DNA of 64,000 nucleotides from Aeromonas sanarellii (GTDB taxonomy: Bacteria; Pseudomonadota; Gammaproteobacteria; Enterobacterales; Aeromonadaceae), in assembly GCF_000820085.1 (NCBI RefSeq), contig NZ_CDBN01000087.1, forward strand, positions 40,317 to 104,316, read 5' to 3'. Made by a program: the position numbers and the translations under genes. This document shows positions 40,887-49,896 of this stretch, one piece after another; positions within the stretch are counted from its first letter, which is position 1, and each line of letters begins with the position of its first letter. The notes beneath the pieces are model-generated. The model ran no database searches. It was not told the origin of the DNA and was given only the letters and a program-made list of their open reading frames with translations.

Positions 40887-41591
40887 ATGCGTGCATTGGT
40901 AACGGGCTGTGGCCGCCGACTGGGATTCTATCTGTGCGAGCAGCTGGTGGCATCGGGTTGGCAGGTCACGGGCAGCTATCGCAGCGAGCGGCCCGAGTTG
41001 GCCCGCCTGCGGGCGCTGGGGGTGGAGCTGGTGCAGGCGGACTTCGCCGTGGAGGAGGAGGTCGCCCGCCTGGTCAGGGCGCTGGGTGTCCATGAGGATC
41101 TGGCGCTGATCATCCACAACGCCTCGGCCTTCGAGCCAGAAGCCGATGAGCAGGCGGCCCAGCTGGCCCAGTTCGATCAGTTCTACCGGGTGCACATGGC
41201 AGCACCCTTCCAGCTCAACCGGGCCCTGGCCCCCGTGCTGGCGCGCAATGCCAACGCCAGCATCATCCATATCACCGATATCTATATCCACGCCCCGGCG
41301 CCCCAGTTTGCCAGCTATGTGGCCACCAAGGCGGGGGCCCACTCGCTGGCCATGAGCTTTGCCCGGGAGTTGGCGCCCACCGTGCGGGTCAACACCATAG
41401 AGCCCGGGCCCATCCTGTTTCTCGACGAACACGGCGACGAGTGGCGCCAGCAGGTGCTGGCAAAGACGCCGCTGGCGCGGGAAGGGGGGCTGGCGCCCAT
41501 CTGGCAGGCGGTGCAGTTGCTGATGCAGAACGACTATATGACCGGGGCCAGCATACGGGTGGACGGAGGGCGGGCCCTGGCCGTCATCTAG
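40887..41591 (+). CDS. folM: dihydromonapterin/dihydrofolate reductase FolM (SDR family)
   Basis: Short-chain dehydrogenase of 234 residues that in E. coli reduces dihydromonapterin to tetrahydromonapterin. The ATG at 40887 follows AAGGAGAG. The pteridine-reductase-type nucleotide motif TGCGRRLG (TGx3RxG) replaces the usual TGxxxGxG of SDRs; the catalytic Tyr and Lys are in YVATKAG; TIEPGPI and SIRVDGGRAL close the fold. It is convergent with a FolK-like gene, which supports a pterin role. Confidence 0.87.
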   Translation: MRALVTGCGRRLGFYLCEQLVASGWQVTGSYRSERPELARLRALGVELVQADFAVEEEVARLVRALGVHEDLALIIHNASAFEPEADEQAAQLAQFDQFYRVHMAAPFQLNRALAPVLARNANASIIHITDIYIHAPAPQFASYVATKAGAHSLAMSFARELAPTVRVNTIEPGPILFLDEHGDEWRQQVLAKTPLAREGGLAPIWQAVQLLMQNDYMTGASIRVDGGRALAVI

Positions 41592-41604
41592 GAGGCATGA
41601 TGAC

Positions 41605-41634
41605 GCGAGGCGCCCCTGGGTGCCTCGCGGTTTT
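41605..41634 (+). terminator. terminator after folM
   Basis: GCGAGGCGCCC/GGGTGCCTCGC stem followed by GGTTTTG, 13 bp after the stop; it may also serve the convergent gene. Confidence 0.75.
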
Positions 41635-41643
41635 GAGCGGGGA

Positions 41644-42189
41644 CTAGTGGTGGCGGATGGTCGCGTGATGGGACGCCCTGTCCGGCGGCGTGCCGCCGAG
41701 GCCCCTGTGCTCCTCGGGCAGCAGGAGATCGACGGGGGAGTGGCCGAAGTGCTGGCGTGCAAATACCTTGCTGCCAGGCAGGCTCAGCACCACCTTGCCG
41801 GCCTCGATGCGCCCGCCCAGATACATCTCGGCCAGCAGCTCGCCGAGGTAGGCATCCACCCCGACCGCGGCGAAGTCATCCCGCTCGTCCCAGGCCAGGA
41901 TGTCGATGTCGAGCGGCCTGTCCGCCACCTTGCACAGAGGGTGGTTGCGATCCCGGCCGTGGGCCAGCTCCATGGTGACAAACTCGGCCTTGAGCTGGGC
42001 GGTGGAGAGTTCGCTCTGGACGACGAACAGGCAGTTGAGAAAGTCATGGTGCGAGTGCATGCCGACCGGTTTGGTCCGGATCACCGAGCTCAGGCGCAGG
42101 TGACCGAAGCGTGCCAGCAATTCCTCAACGGCCTGACAGACATGCAGGCCGGGGTCGAGATTGGATCCAATGCTGCAGAGATAAAACAT
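41644..42189 (-). CDS. HPPK-family protein (FolK paralogue)
   Basis: A 181-residue protein of the hydroxymethyldihydropterin pyrophosphokinase family. It has the N-terminal IGSNLDPGLHVCQAVEELL and the metal/ATP motif DRPLDIDIL. The C-terminal tail (after about residue 140) is His/Arg-rich and not conserved. A normal folK sits beside pcnB in relatives, so this is probably an extra copy. Its neighbour, the pterin reductase FolM, suggests a specialised pterin role. Activity cannot be judged from sequence. Confidence 0.8.
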   Translation of the reverse strand: MFYLCSIGSNLDPGLHVCQAVEELLARFGHLRLSSVIRTKPVGMHSHHDFLNCLFVVQSELSTAQLKAEFVTMELAHGRDRNHPLCKVADRPLDIDILAWDERDDFAAVGVDAYLGELLAEMYLGGRIEAGKVVLSLPGSKVFARQHFGHSPVDLLLPEEHRGLGGTPPDRASHHATIRHH

Positions 42190-42314
42190 GCGTACCCTTC
42201 CTTGGTTTGGGCTCGTCTGAAATATATACGCGGCTCACGGTTATTGGATTCACTATGAATTAACATATCGTTATCTGTTGTGATCCAACTCTGATTGGCA
42301 GAAAGGAGGTTTGC

Positions 42315-42407
42315 ATGAGCGTGGAGATGAAATGGGCACTGTTGACCGCCGCGGGGGCCCTGGCCGTGATCATGATCATCTGTCTGGCGTCCGTCGGTCT
42401 GGCGTGA
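42315..42407 (+). CDS. 30-residue single-pass membrane protein
   Basis: Begins at ATG 42315 behind a perfect AAAGGAGGT site and ends with TGA at 42405. The product has a charged start (MSVEMKW) and one hydrophobic helix (about residues 8-30). A strong terminator follows at once (42429-42458), which makes it a self-contained gene ahead of glrK. I do not know a family; small membrane proteins of this kind often modulate a neighbouring sensor or transporter. Confidence 0.65.
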   Translation: MSVEMKWALLTAAGALAVIMIICLASVGLA

Positions 42408-42428
42408 TCCCGGGCCCCTGGTGCAATC

Positions 42429-42458
42429 AAACCGGCCTCCTGGCCGGTTTTGCTTTTT
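42429..42458 (+). terminator. intrinsic terminator after the 30-residue ORF
   Basis: AAACCGGCC/GGCCGGTTT stem followed by TGCTTTTT, 22 bp after the small ORF and 50 bp before glrK. Confidence 0.88.
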
Positions 42459-42509
42459 GGTGCAGTGCGGATATGCTGGCCCACCCATGACGACTCGAGA
42501 CCGCAGAAG

Positions 42510-43922
42510 ATGACCAAGGTTCGCCCCCGTTCCCTGCTCCAGGTGGTATTGATGGGCTTCGTGCTGGTGCTGATGCCCCTGGGGGGCATGATCTGGCACG
42601 ACAGTCAGGCGCTCTCCCACCTGGGGCAGCTGACCAGCGACGAGATGGAGCGGGCGGTGCGGGATACCCGCCGGGCGACCCTGCTCACCACCCAGGCCAC
42701 CGATCTGGAGCGCACCCTGCGCCGCTACGCGGTGCTGGGGGACGAGCGCATCCTCGCCAGCTATCAGCAGCAGCTGGCCCGTTATCGGGAACTGCTCGGC
42801 ACCCATCAGCAGTCCATACCGGATGCCGAGGTCTATGGGGATCTCGAGGCCGCACTGACCTGGCTGGACGGCCTGCAGGATCTGCGCAAGGCCAGGCAGG
42901 AGGCGAACAGCCCCCATTTCACCGAGTTCAACGAACTGAACCAGCAGCTGGAGATCGTCACCCGGGGTCAGGTCGACGAGCACGTGACCCGGATGCGGGC
43001 CGCCATAGCGGAGCTGAGGAAGGAGATCTGGTGGGTCAGCGGCTTCGTGGTCGGGCTCAGCCTGTTGCTGGTGCTGCTGTTTACCTACCTCATCATCCAC
43101 CCCGTACGTCAGATTGAGTCGCGGATCCTGAGCCTGGGGGCCGGGGTCGAGCCGGACACGCGCCCGGTGGACGGCCCGGCTGAGCTGGTGCTGCTGGGAG
43201 AGCGGATCGGCTGGTTGCACGACAAGCTCAAGGAGCTGGAACAGCAGAAGTACCAGTTCCTGCGCCACGTCTCCCACGAGCTGAAGACCCCCCTCGCCGT
43301 GCTGAGGGAGGGGGCGGATCTGCTCTCCGAACAGCTGGTGGGACCCCTCAACGGGGATCAGCAGGAGATCTGCCAGATGCTGGAGGAGAACAGCCGCCGG
43401 CTGCAGACCCTGATCGAGCGCCTGCTCGACTTCAACCGCCTCAGCCAGCAGGAGGTGTTCAGCCTGACGGCGGTCCCCCTGGCGCCCCTGTTGTCGGACT
43501 TGTCCGAAGAGTACCGGCTGGCGCTGGAATCCAAGCAAATCAGTGTACACTTGCCGCCCGAGCCCATCAGTCTGCAGGCCGAGCCCTATCGCCTGCGACT
43601 CATCCTCGACAACCTGTTTTCCAACGCGGTCAGCTACGGCGCCAAAGGGGGCCAGATCTGGATCCGGGCCGGTCAGGGGGAAAACGGGGGCTGGCTGGAG
43701 GTGGCCAACGAGGGGCCCGTCATCCCGCTGGCCGAGCGGGAACGGATCTTCGAACCCTTCGAGCAGGGCAGCATAGTGCGCCAGGGATTGTTGAAAGGGT
43801 CCGGGATGGGCCTCTCCATCGCCCGCGAGTCGGCGATGAGCCTGGGCGGCGAGCTCAGGCTCATCGAGGATGAGCAGGCGGATGTCTGCTTCCGGCTGGA
43901 TTTGAAAGAGCGCCCGGCATGA
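42510..43922 (+). CDS. glrK: sensor histidine kinase GlrK (QseE)
   Basis: Membrane sensor kinase of 470 residues. Start at ATG 42510 (MTKVRPRSLLQVVLMGF), 20 codons inside the longer frame. Membrane helix about 10-30, a periplasmic helical domain to about 175, second helix about 177-198, a short HAMP, then the H-box FLRHVSHELKTPLAVLREGADLL and the ATPase domain (NLFSNAVSYG, GSGMGLSIARES). The gene order glrK-qseG-glrR is that of E. coli, where the system controls glmY and the envelope sigma-E pathway. A receiver partner follows at 44594. Confidence 0.92.
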   Translation: MTKVRPRSLLQVVLMGFVLVLMPLGGMIWHDSQALSHLGQLTSDEMERAVRDTRRATLLTTQATDLERTLRRYAVLGDERILASYQQQLARYRELLGTHQQSIPDAEVYGDLEAALTWLDGLQDLRKARQEANSPHFTEFNELNQQLEIVTRGQVDEHVTRMRAAIAELRKEIWWVSGFVVGLSLLLVLLFTYLIIHPVRQIESRILSLGAGVEPDTRPVDGPAELVLLGERIGWLHDKLKELEQQKYQFLRHVSHELKTPLAVLREGADLLSEQLVGPLNGDQQEICQMLEENSRRLQTLIERLLDFNRLSQQEVFSLTAVPLAPLLSDLSEEYRLALESKQISVHLPPEPISLQAEPYRLRLILDNLFSNAVSYGAKGGQIWIRAGQGENGGWLEVANEGPVIPLAERERIFEPFEQGSIVRQGLLKGSGMGLSIARESAMSLGGELRLIEDEQADVCFRLDLKERPA

Positions 43923-44025
43923 CGGGATCTGCCGTGTCGGCGATCGCCCGGCGCACCCTTGCAACCGAATATTGAGACGAACAGGCGGACGCCTGTTTTC
44001 CCTTGGATCTGAAGTGACGTTCAAG

Positions 44026-44535
44026 ATGAAACGATTTGTTGTTCCCGTGTTGATGATGAGCCTGCTCGCGGGCTGTTCCCTGCTGCCATCCCCCAGCCTC
44101 ACCGAGCCTTCCCAGGAGGCGATCGCCAGGCGGATGGAGTTTGCCAACAAGGAGATGCAGGTGCGCCTGCAGTACTCGGACTGGCTGCTGGCCAGCCACC
44201 CCCAGCAACGGGCACAGGAGCGCCAGCGGCTGGCGGGTGCCACCGATCTCGAGAGCCGGGTCAGCCTGGCCATGGTCAATACCCACCCGTCCGAATCGGT
44301 GGCCAGCCGTCGGGCCGGGCTGGACAAGCTCAAATCCCTGCTGCCCGAGCTCGGCCTGGATGCCCAGGCCTTCCTGCGTAGCTGGATAGCCCTCGGCGAG
44401 GAGCTGCTGGTGCGCGACAGCCGTCGCGACGACCAGAGTCAGGAGGTACAGCGTCTGCGCCGCCAGATAGAACAGCTCTCCGCCATCGACGAACAGCTCA
44501 ACGAGCGTAAGCTCAATGGAGAGGGCCAGCCATGA
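44026..44535 (+). CDS. qseG: lipoprotein QseG-like
   Basis: A 169-residue outer-membrane lipoprotein: signal MKRFVVPVLMMSLLAGC with Cys17 as the acylated residue, then a helical, Gln/Arg-rich mature part with a probable coiled coil at the C terminus (QSQEVQRLRRQIEQLSAIDEQL). It lies between glrK and glrR, the place of qseG, which in E. coli interacts with the kinase. Sequence similarity is weak, so the name rests mainly on position and type. Confidence 0.75.
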   Translation: MKRFVVPVLMMSLLAGCSLLPSPSLTEPSQEAIARRMEFANKEMQVRLQYSDWLLASHPQQRAQERQRLAGATDLESRVSLAMVNTHPSESVASRRAGLDKLKSLLPELGLDAQAFLRSWIALGEELLVRDSRRDDQSQEVQRLRRQIEQLSAIDEQLNERKLNGEGQP

Positions 44536-44593
44536 CACGCCGGTCCTGTGCCGGGGCTATCCCCCCGGTTCTTCACACAGAGGGAGTCAGAGC

Positions 44594-45874
44594 ATGAGCC
44601 GCATTCTGCTGGTGGACGACGATGCCAGCCTGCTCAAGCTGATGAGCATGCGCCTGCGCAGCCAGGGCTACGAGGTGGATACCGCCGACAGCGCCGAGGG
44701 GGCTCTGGACAGGCTGCGGCAGCAGCGGGCCGACCTGGTGCTGAGCGATCTGCGCATGGGGGGCATGGACGGACTGGCGCTGTTCGAGCGGATCCAGTCC
44801 CAGTGGCTCGGCATGCCGGTGATCATCATGACCGCCCACGGCACCATTCCCGACGCCATCCAGGCGACCCGCTCCGGGGTGTTCAGCTTCCTCACCAAGC
44901 CCATCGACAAGGACGAGCTGCTGGTCACCATAGAACACGCCCTGAGCCTGACCCGCCCGAAGCAGCAGCAGGAGTGGCAGTCTCTCATCCAGACCCGCAA
45001 CCCGCAGATGGAGCAGTTGCTGATCCAGGCGAGCAGCATCGCCACCATGGACGTGCCCGTGCTGATCCTGGGGCCTTCCGGCTCCGGCAAGGGGGTCATG
45101 ACCCAGGCGCTGCATCAGGCCAGCCATCGTCGCGACAAGCCGCTGTACACCATCAACTGCGCCGCCCTGCCCTGGGCGGCGCTGGACCTGCAGCTGTTTG
45201 GGGAGGACGGCCAGTCCGGCCTGTTTGCCGATGCCAAGGGGGGGACCCTCTTCCTCGACGAGATCGGGGACCTGTCGGAGTCGCTGCAGGCCAAGCTGCT
45301 GCAGGTGCTGGCGGAGTATGGTCAGGGGGCCCCCGAGGTGCGGGTCATCAGCTCCAGCCACCAGGATCTGGTGGCGGCCATGGAGGAGGGGCGCTTTCGC
45401 GAGGATCTCTTCTATCGCCTCAACGTGGCGAACATCACCCTGCCGCCCCTCAGTGCCCGCAGCGAGGATATTCCGCTGCTGGCGCGCCAGGCGCTGGACG
45501 ATTACCGCAGCCGCAACGACAACTGCGCCGCTCTCGGCTTCTCGCCGGAGGCGCTGGCCCTGCTGGCCGCGGCGGCCTGGCCCGGCAATGTGCGCCAGCT
45601 CTGCGGGGTGGTGGAACAGCTCGCCAGCCTCTGCTGCAGCCCGGTGATAGGCGCGGCCATGGTGGAGTCGGCCCTGAGTGGCGGCGGTGGCGGCATTCCC
45701 TCGTTCAACGAGGCGCGGGCCGAGTTTGAGAAGGAGTATCTGATCCGCCTGCTGCGCACCACGGAGGGGAACGTGACCCTGGCGGCCAACATGGCGGGGA
45801 GAAACCGCACCGACTTCTACAAGCTATTGAATCGGCACGGTATCGAGGCGGCAAACTTCAAGTCGAAGGGGTAA
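44594..45874 (+). CDS. glrR: NtrC-family response regulator GlrR (QseF) lacking the GAFTGA loop
   Basis: A 426-residue regulator starting at 44594 after AGAGGGAGT. Receiver domain with acidic pocket Asp8-Asp9 and phosphoacceptor Asp52 (LVLSDLRMGG); AAA+ domain with Walker A GPSGSGKG (160-167) and Walker B GGTLFLDEIGD (216-226); Fis-type helix-turn-helix (NVTLAANMAGRNRTDFYKLL). Between LFG (201-203) and GLF (209-211) there are only five residues, EDGQS, where E. coli GlrR has about fourteen including GAFTGA, the loop that contacts sigma-54. The reading frame is intact, so this is not a frameshift. Classical sigma-54 activation therefore looks unlikely, though ATP binding should be retained. 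It is the last gene of glrK-qseG-glrR. Confidence 0.92.
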   Translation: MSRILLVDDDASLLKLMSMRLRSQGYEVDTADSAEGALDRLRQQRADLVLSDLRMGGMDGLALFERIQSQWLGMPVIIMTAHGTIPDAIQATRSGVFSFLTKPIDKDELLVTIEHALSLTRPKQQQEWQSLIQTRNPQMEQLLIQASSIATMDVPVLILGPSGSGKGVMTQALHQASHRRDKPLYTINCAALPWAALDLQLFGEDGQSGLFADAKGGTLFLDEIGDLSESLQAKLLQVLAEYGQGAPEVRVISSSHQDLVAAMEEGRFREDLFYRLNVANITLPPLSARSEDIPLLARQALDDYRSRNDNCAALGFSPEALALLAAAAWPGNVRQLCGVVEQLASLCCSPVIGAAMVESALSGGGGGIPSFNEARAEFEKEYLIRLLRTTEGNVTLAANMAGRNRTDFYKLLNRHGIEAANFKSKG

Positions 45875-45878
45875 ATGA

Positions 45879-45915
45879 CAGAGGGGCGGCTCGTCGATGA
45901 CGGGCCGCCCCTCTG
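45879..45915. terminator. hairpin between glrR and the DUF1097 gene
   Basis: CAGAGGGGCGGC/GCCGCCCCTCTG, a 12-bp stem with a loop, between convergent genes. T-runs are weak on both sides. Confidence 0.7.
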
Positions 45916-45946
45916 GTTTCAGACCGAATCGGTCACATCGCTAGGA

Positions 45947-46429
45947 TCAGGCCGGGTCGGTAACGCCAGCGGTGGCCTGGGTTTTCTGGGTCTTGTGGGA
46001 GAGCCAGAGGCCGCTCGCCTTCATCAGGTAGCCGAACAGGGCGCCTATCACCAGGGAGGGAAGGATGAGGCGCCACTCCCCTGCAGCGCCGAAGGTGGCG
46101 CAGCATCCGGCGAAGGTGCCGGGAATGTAGGCGAGCCACTGCTGCCTGGCCTGCACGCACATCAGGGTCGCCACCACCCCCGTCATCAGATAGCCGGCCA
46201 TGCCGGCCCCCCACCAGGACTCCCCGTGGATCAGCAAGAGTGCCCACAGCATGCCGCTGGCGTTGCACAGCAGGGTCTGCAGCAGCGCCTTGTAACCGCC
46301 GCTCGAGGCGAAGTAGCTGGTGCAGCCGAGGAAGCCGACCCAGGAGATGAGGCCGAGGGCGGCGGCCAGTCCGCCCCAGACGGCGGAGAGGATCCCGGTC
46401 GTGATGGCGATGGCGATCAATGGGCTCAT
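45947..46429 (-). CDS. DUF1097 inner-membrane protein (YcdZ-like)
   Basis: A 160-residue very hydrophobic protein with about five membrane segments and small-residue motifs (GFLGCTSYFASSGG, AGCCATFGAAG) seen in the DUF1097/YcdZ family. Function is unknown. It is divergent from the small ORF and msrPQ; a good CRP-like site lies about 85 bp upstream of its start. E. coli ycdZ is, as I recall, a CRP-dependent gene. Confidence 0.8.
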   Translation of the reverse strand: MSPLIAIAITTGILSAVWGGLAAALGLISWVGFLGCTSYFASSGGYKALLQTLLCNASGMLWALLLIHGESWWGAGMAGYLMTGVVATLMCVQARQQWLAYIPGTFAGCCATFGAAGEWRLILPSLVIGALFGYLMKASGLWLSHKTQKTQATAGVTDPA

Positions 46430-46511
46430 GGCGTGACTCTCAGTGGTTGAATCCGGAAAAGGAGGCAGCCTACCCTGCGGCAGGGGGGCGGCAAGCGGGG
46501 GCCGGATTGTG

Positions 46512-46527
46512 TGTGATCCGGGTCACT
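46512..46527. promoter_or_regulatory. CRP-type site between DUF1097 gene and msrPQ
   Basis: TGTGATCCGGGTCACT matches TGTGA-N6-TCACA in 9 of 10 positions. It could act on the leftward DUF1097 gene or on the rightward small ORF and msrP. Confidence 0.5.
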
Positions 46528-46633
46528 CTTTGCAACTCGGGAATACGCTTGCGCTCGCGAAAAAAATTCATTGGAGGCACCGCAGGCCTTGAACCATAGT
46601 TAGAGGCCCTGTCCTGCTCATGGAGTGAGTCTG

Positions 46634-46729
46634 ATGGTGCCAAACGTGATAGTCCCTCTGCTGGTATTCATTCTGCTGTTCCTGGTCGGAACCATGGCCA
46701 AGGCACTGCCCATTTACCAACTCATGTGA
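46634..46729 (+). CDS. possible 31-residue membrane protein upstream of msrP
   Basis: ATG at 46634 with GGAG about nine bases before it; TGA at 46727. The product (MVPNVIVPLLVFILLFLVGT...) is one strongly hydrophobic helix with a short tail. It lies 70 bp before msrP. The composition is convincing for a small membrane protein, but the ribosome binding site is only moderate. Confidence 0.45.
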   Translation: MVPNVIVPLLVFILLFLVGTMAKALPIYQLM

Positions 46730-46799
46730 TCTCGTGTGAAATAAAACTCGACCGGGGCGGGTCTTATGATTGTCAGCCTCATCGCCCCGGGAGTTTTTC

Positions 46800-47810
<1,011 letters not shown>

Positions 47811-47826
47811 GACGGGGGTCGACGCC

Positions 47827-48483
47827 ATGACATTGAGACTGACCACACGCCATATCACTCTGCTGCGGGCCCTGGTACACCTGGCCTCGCTGGGCTTTTT
47901 GCTCTGGCTTGGCTATGCGGTGCCGGCGGGCCTGCTGGGGGGGGATCCGGTGCAGGGGCTGACCCACTACCTCGGCAAGGGGGCCCTGCACCTGCTGCTG
48001 CTGACCCTGCTGGTATCGCCGCTGGCCAAGCGCTGGCGCCAGGGCCAGCTCGTCAAGCTGCGCCGCCCCCTCGGGCTCTGGTGCGCCGCCTGGGCGTCCC
48101 TGCACTTTATGGTGTGGCTGGGGCTGGATCTGCAGTTCGACTGGGGTCTGATCGGCGGCGAGCTGGTGAAGCGCAGCTACATAGTGGTGGGGATGGTGGC
48201 GCTGCTGCTGTTGCTGGCGCTGAGCATCACCTCGATCCCGGCGCTGCTGCGGGCCATGGGGCCGGCCTGGCAGAAGCTGCACAACTGGATCTATGCGGTG
48301 GCCCTGCTGGTGCCGGTGCACTACTGGTGGTCGGTCAAGAGCGGGTGGCTGGAGCCCCTCATCTATCTGATGCTGGCCACCGCCCTGCTGTGGCCGCGTC
48401 GTGACAAGCTGCTGAGGCCCTGGCGCCCGCGCCAGTCACTGAAGGGGACGCAGGGTGCCGTGCAGCAGCCGTCGCGTCCATAG
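47827..48483 (+). CDS. msrQ: MsrP heme-binding membrane subunit
   Basis: Inner-membrane b-type cytochrome of 218 residues with six hydrophobic segments, the electron donor of MsrP. Heme-ligand His candidates lie in YLGKGALHLLLLTLLVSPLA, SLHFMVW and KLHNWIYAVALLVPVHYWW. The start at 47827 (MTLRLTTRHITLLR) is chosen because it gives a proper short N terminus; the frame is open 24 codons further up, inside msrP. Confidence 0.94.
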   Translation: MTLRLTTRHITLLRALVHLASLGFLLWLGYAVPAGLLGGDPVQGLTHYLGKGALHLLLLTLLVSPLAKRWRQGQLVKLRRPLGLWCAAWASLHFMVWLGLDLQFDWGLIGGELVKRSYIVVGMVALLLLLALSITSIPALLRAMGPAWQKLHNWIYAVALLVPVHYWWSVKSGWLEPLIYLMLATALLWPRRDKLLRPWRPRQSLKGTQGAVQQPSRP

Positions 48484-48493
48484 CAAAAGAGGC

Positions 48494-48742
48494 CTAATCG
48501 GCCTCTTTTTTGGTGATTTCCCCGCTGTAGGCATCGACCTCCAGCTGGACGCGCTGGTTGTCGGCATTCAGGGTGTCCACCTCGAATTTGTCTCCTTCCA
48601 GCGCCACTTCCCGAATGTCGTGGTACCCTTGTGCCAGCAACAACTTGACCAGTCCGGCCATGTCGAGACGGGTCTGGGCCGCCCAGCCAAAGGTGGAAAA
48701 GAGACACAAGATCAGCAGGATACTGCGTGGGATCATATTCAT
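48494..48742 (-). CDS. small periplasmic PepSY-domain protein
   Basis: An 82-residue exported protein: signal peptide ending near GWA-AQ, then one PepSY unit (MAGLVKLLLAQGYHDIREVALEGDKFEVDTLNADNQRVQLEVDAYSGEI). It is divergent, with a 63-bp gap, from a second exported protein of similar design that precedes a two-component system. Homologues beside such systems are thought to tune the sensor; this is inference here. An ATG two codons later is an alternative start. Confidence 0.82.
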   Translation of the reverse strand: MNMIPRSILLILCLFSTFGWAAQTRLDMAGLVKLLLAQGYHDIREVALEGDKFEVDTLNADNQRVQLEVDAYSGEITKKEAD

Positions 48743-48805
48743 TCCGGATTCATGGCTGGCACACTATAAACGGCATTATGTTAGGTTTTGAGAGATGAAT
48801 CACCC

Positions 48806-49138
48806 ATGAATAGCGCCCTGCCCCTGCTTGGATTGCTGCTGCCGATGCTGGTGCAGGCGGCCCAGCCGAACGAGGCCTTGCTGCAACAGGCGGTCAGCGA
48901 GGGGCGGATCCGGCCTTTTCATGAGCTGATGGCGGTGGCGTCCCGTCTGCCGGTGCGCGTGCTGCGGGTCGACCTGGGGGAGGAGGACGGTGTCTGGTTG
49001 TACGAGCTCAGGCTCATCGACGAGGAGGACAGCGTCATCAAGGTGGGCTATCGGGCCGACAACCTGGAGATGGTGTGGCTCAAGGGTCATCATCTGGAAC
49101 GCCTGTTCGAGCCCCGCCCGCCCCCGGAAGAGGAGTGA
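48806..49138 (+). CDS. exported PepSY-like protein ahead of a two-component system
   Basis: A 110-residue protein starting at 48806 with a signal peptide (NSALPLLGLLLPMLVQA-AQ). The mature part resembles a PepSY unit (IRPFHELMAVASRL ... RVLRVDLGEEDGVWLYELRLIDEEDSVIKVGYRADNLEMVWLKG) with an acidic end. It lies 70 bp upstream of the response regulator and 63 bp from the divergent PepSY gene, so all four genes probably form one signalling locus. Confidence 0.8.
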   Translation: MNSALPLLGLLLPMLVQAAQPNEALLQQAVSEGRIRPFHELMAVASRLPVRVLRVDLGEEDGVWLYELRLIDEEDSVIKVGYRADNLEMVWLKGHHLERLFEPRPPPEEE

Positions 49139-49208
49139 GCCGCCGGCTGCCCCGGTCTCTCCCCAATCGCCGCCGTGACAGGCACAACTCTGCTTTGGAT
49201 ACCCATTT

Positions 49209-49865
49209 ATGCGAATTCTGATAGTTGAAGACGAGAAGATCCTGGCGGGCCAGCTGGCGGAACAGCTGCGCCTGTCCGGCTTTGTCACCGATCTCTGCCA
49301 CGACGGCAACGAGGCCGGCTTTCTCGGCGAGACCGAACCCTATGACGCCATCATCCTGGATCTCGGCCTGCCCGGTCGCGACGGCCTGAGCGTGCTGAAG
49401 GAGTGGCGCAGCAAGGGCATCGACACCCCGGTACTGGTGCTGACCGCACGGGGCCAGCTGCACGAGAAGATAGAGGGGTTGAACGCCGGGGCCGACGACT
49501 ACCTCACCAAGCCGTTCCAGGTGGCCGAGCTGGTGGCCAGGGTGCAGGCCCTGGTACGCCGGGCGGCGGGCAATGCCAGCTCCATCCTCGAGATCGGCGG
49601 CGTGCGCCTCGACATGGCGGCCTCCCAGGTCTGGTACGAGGGCACCCCCATCAAGCTCACCGCCCACGAATTCCGGGTGCTGGGCTACCTGATGCAGCAC
49701 AGGGGCAAGGTGGTGTCCCGCAGCGAGCTCATCGACCACATCTATGCCCAGGATTTCGACCGGGATTCTAATACTGTTGAGGTGTTTATCGGCCGGATCC
49801 GCAAGAAGACCCACGCCGATCTCATCGAGACGGTGCGCGGCCTCGGCTACCGGATCAACGAATGA
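49209..49865 (+). CDS. OmpR/PhoP-family response regulator
   Basis: A 218-residue regulator: receiver with acidic pocket (VEDEKI), phosphoacceptor Asp in AIILDLGLPGRDG and switch Lys in LTKPF; C-terminal winged helix (GVRLDMAASQVWYEGTPIKLTAHEFRVLGYL ... VEVFIGRIRKKTHADLIETVRGLGYRI). It is closest in type to PhoP/QseB. Its kinase gene starts 31 bp downstream and PepSY-type genes lie upstream. The signal is unknown. Confidence 0.93.
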   Translation: MRILIVEDEKILAGQLAEQLRLSGFVTDLCHDGNEAGFLGETEPYDAIILDLGLPGRDGLSVLKEWRSKGIDTPVLVLTARGQLHEKIEGLNAGADDYLTKPFQVAELVARVQALVRRAAGNASSILEIGGVRLDMAASQVWYEGTPIKLTAHEFRVLGYLMQHRGKVVSRSELIDHIYAQDFDRDSNTVEVFIGRIRKKTHADLIETVRGLGYRINE

Positions 49866-49896
49866 GCCGGGTCCAGGGGATCGCGAGGCGGGCTGA

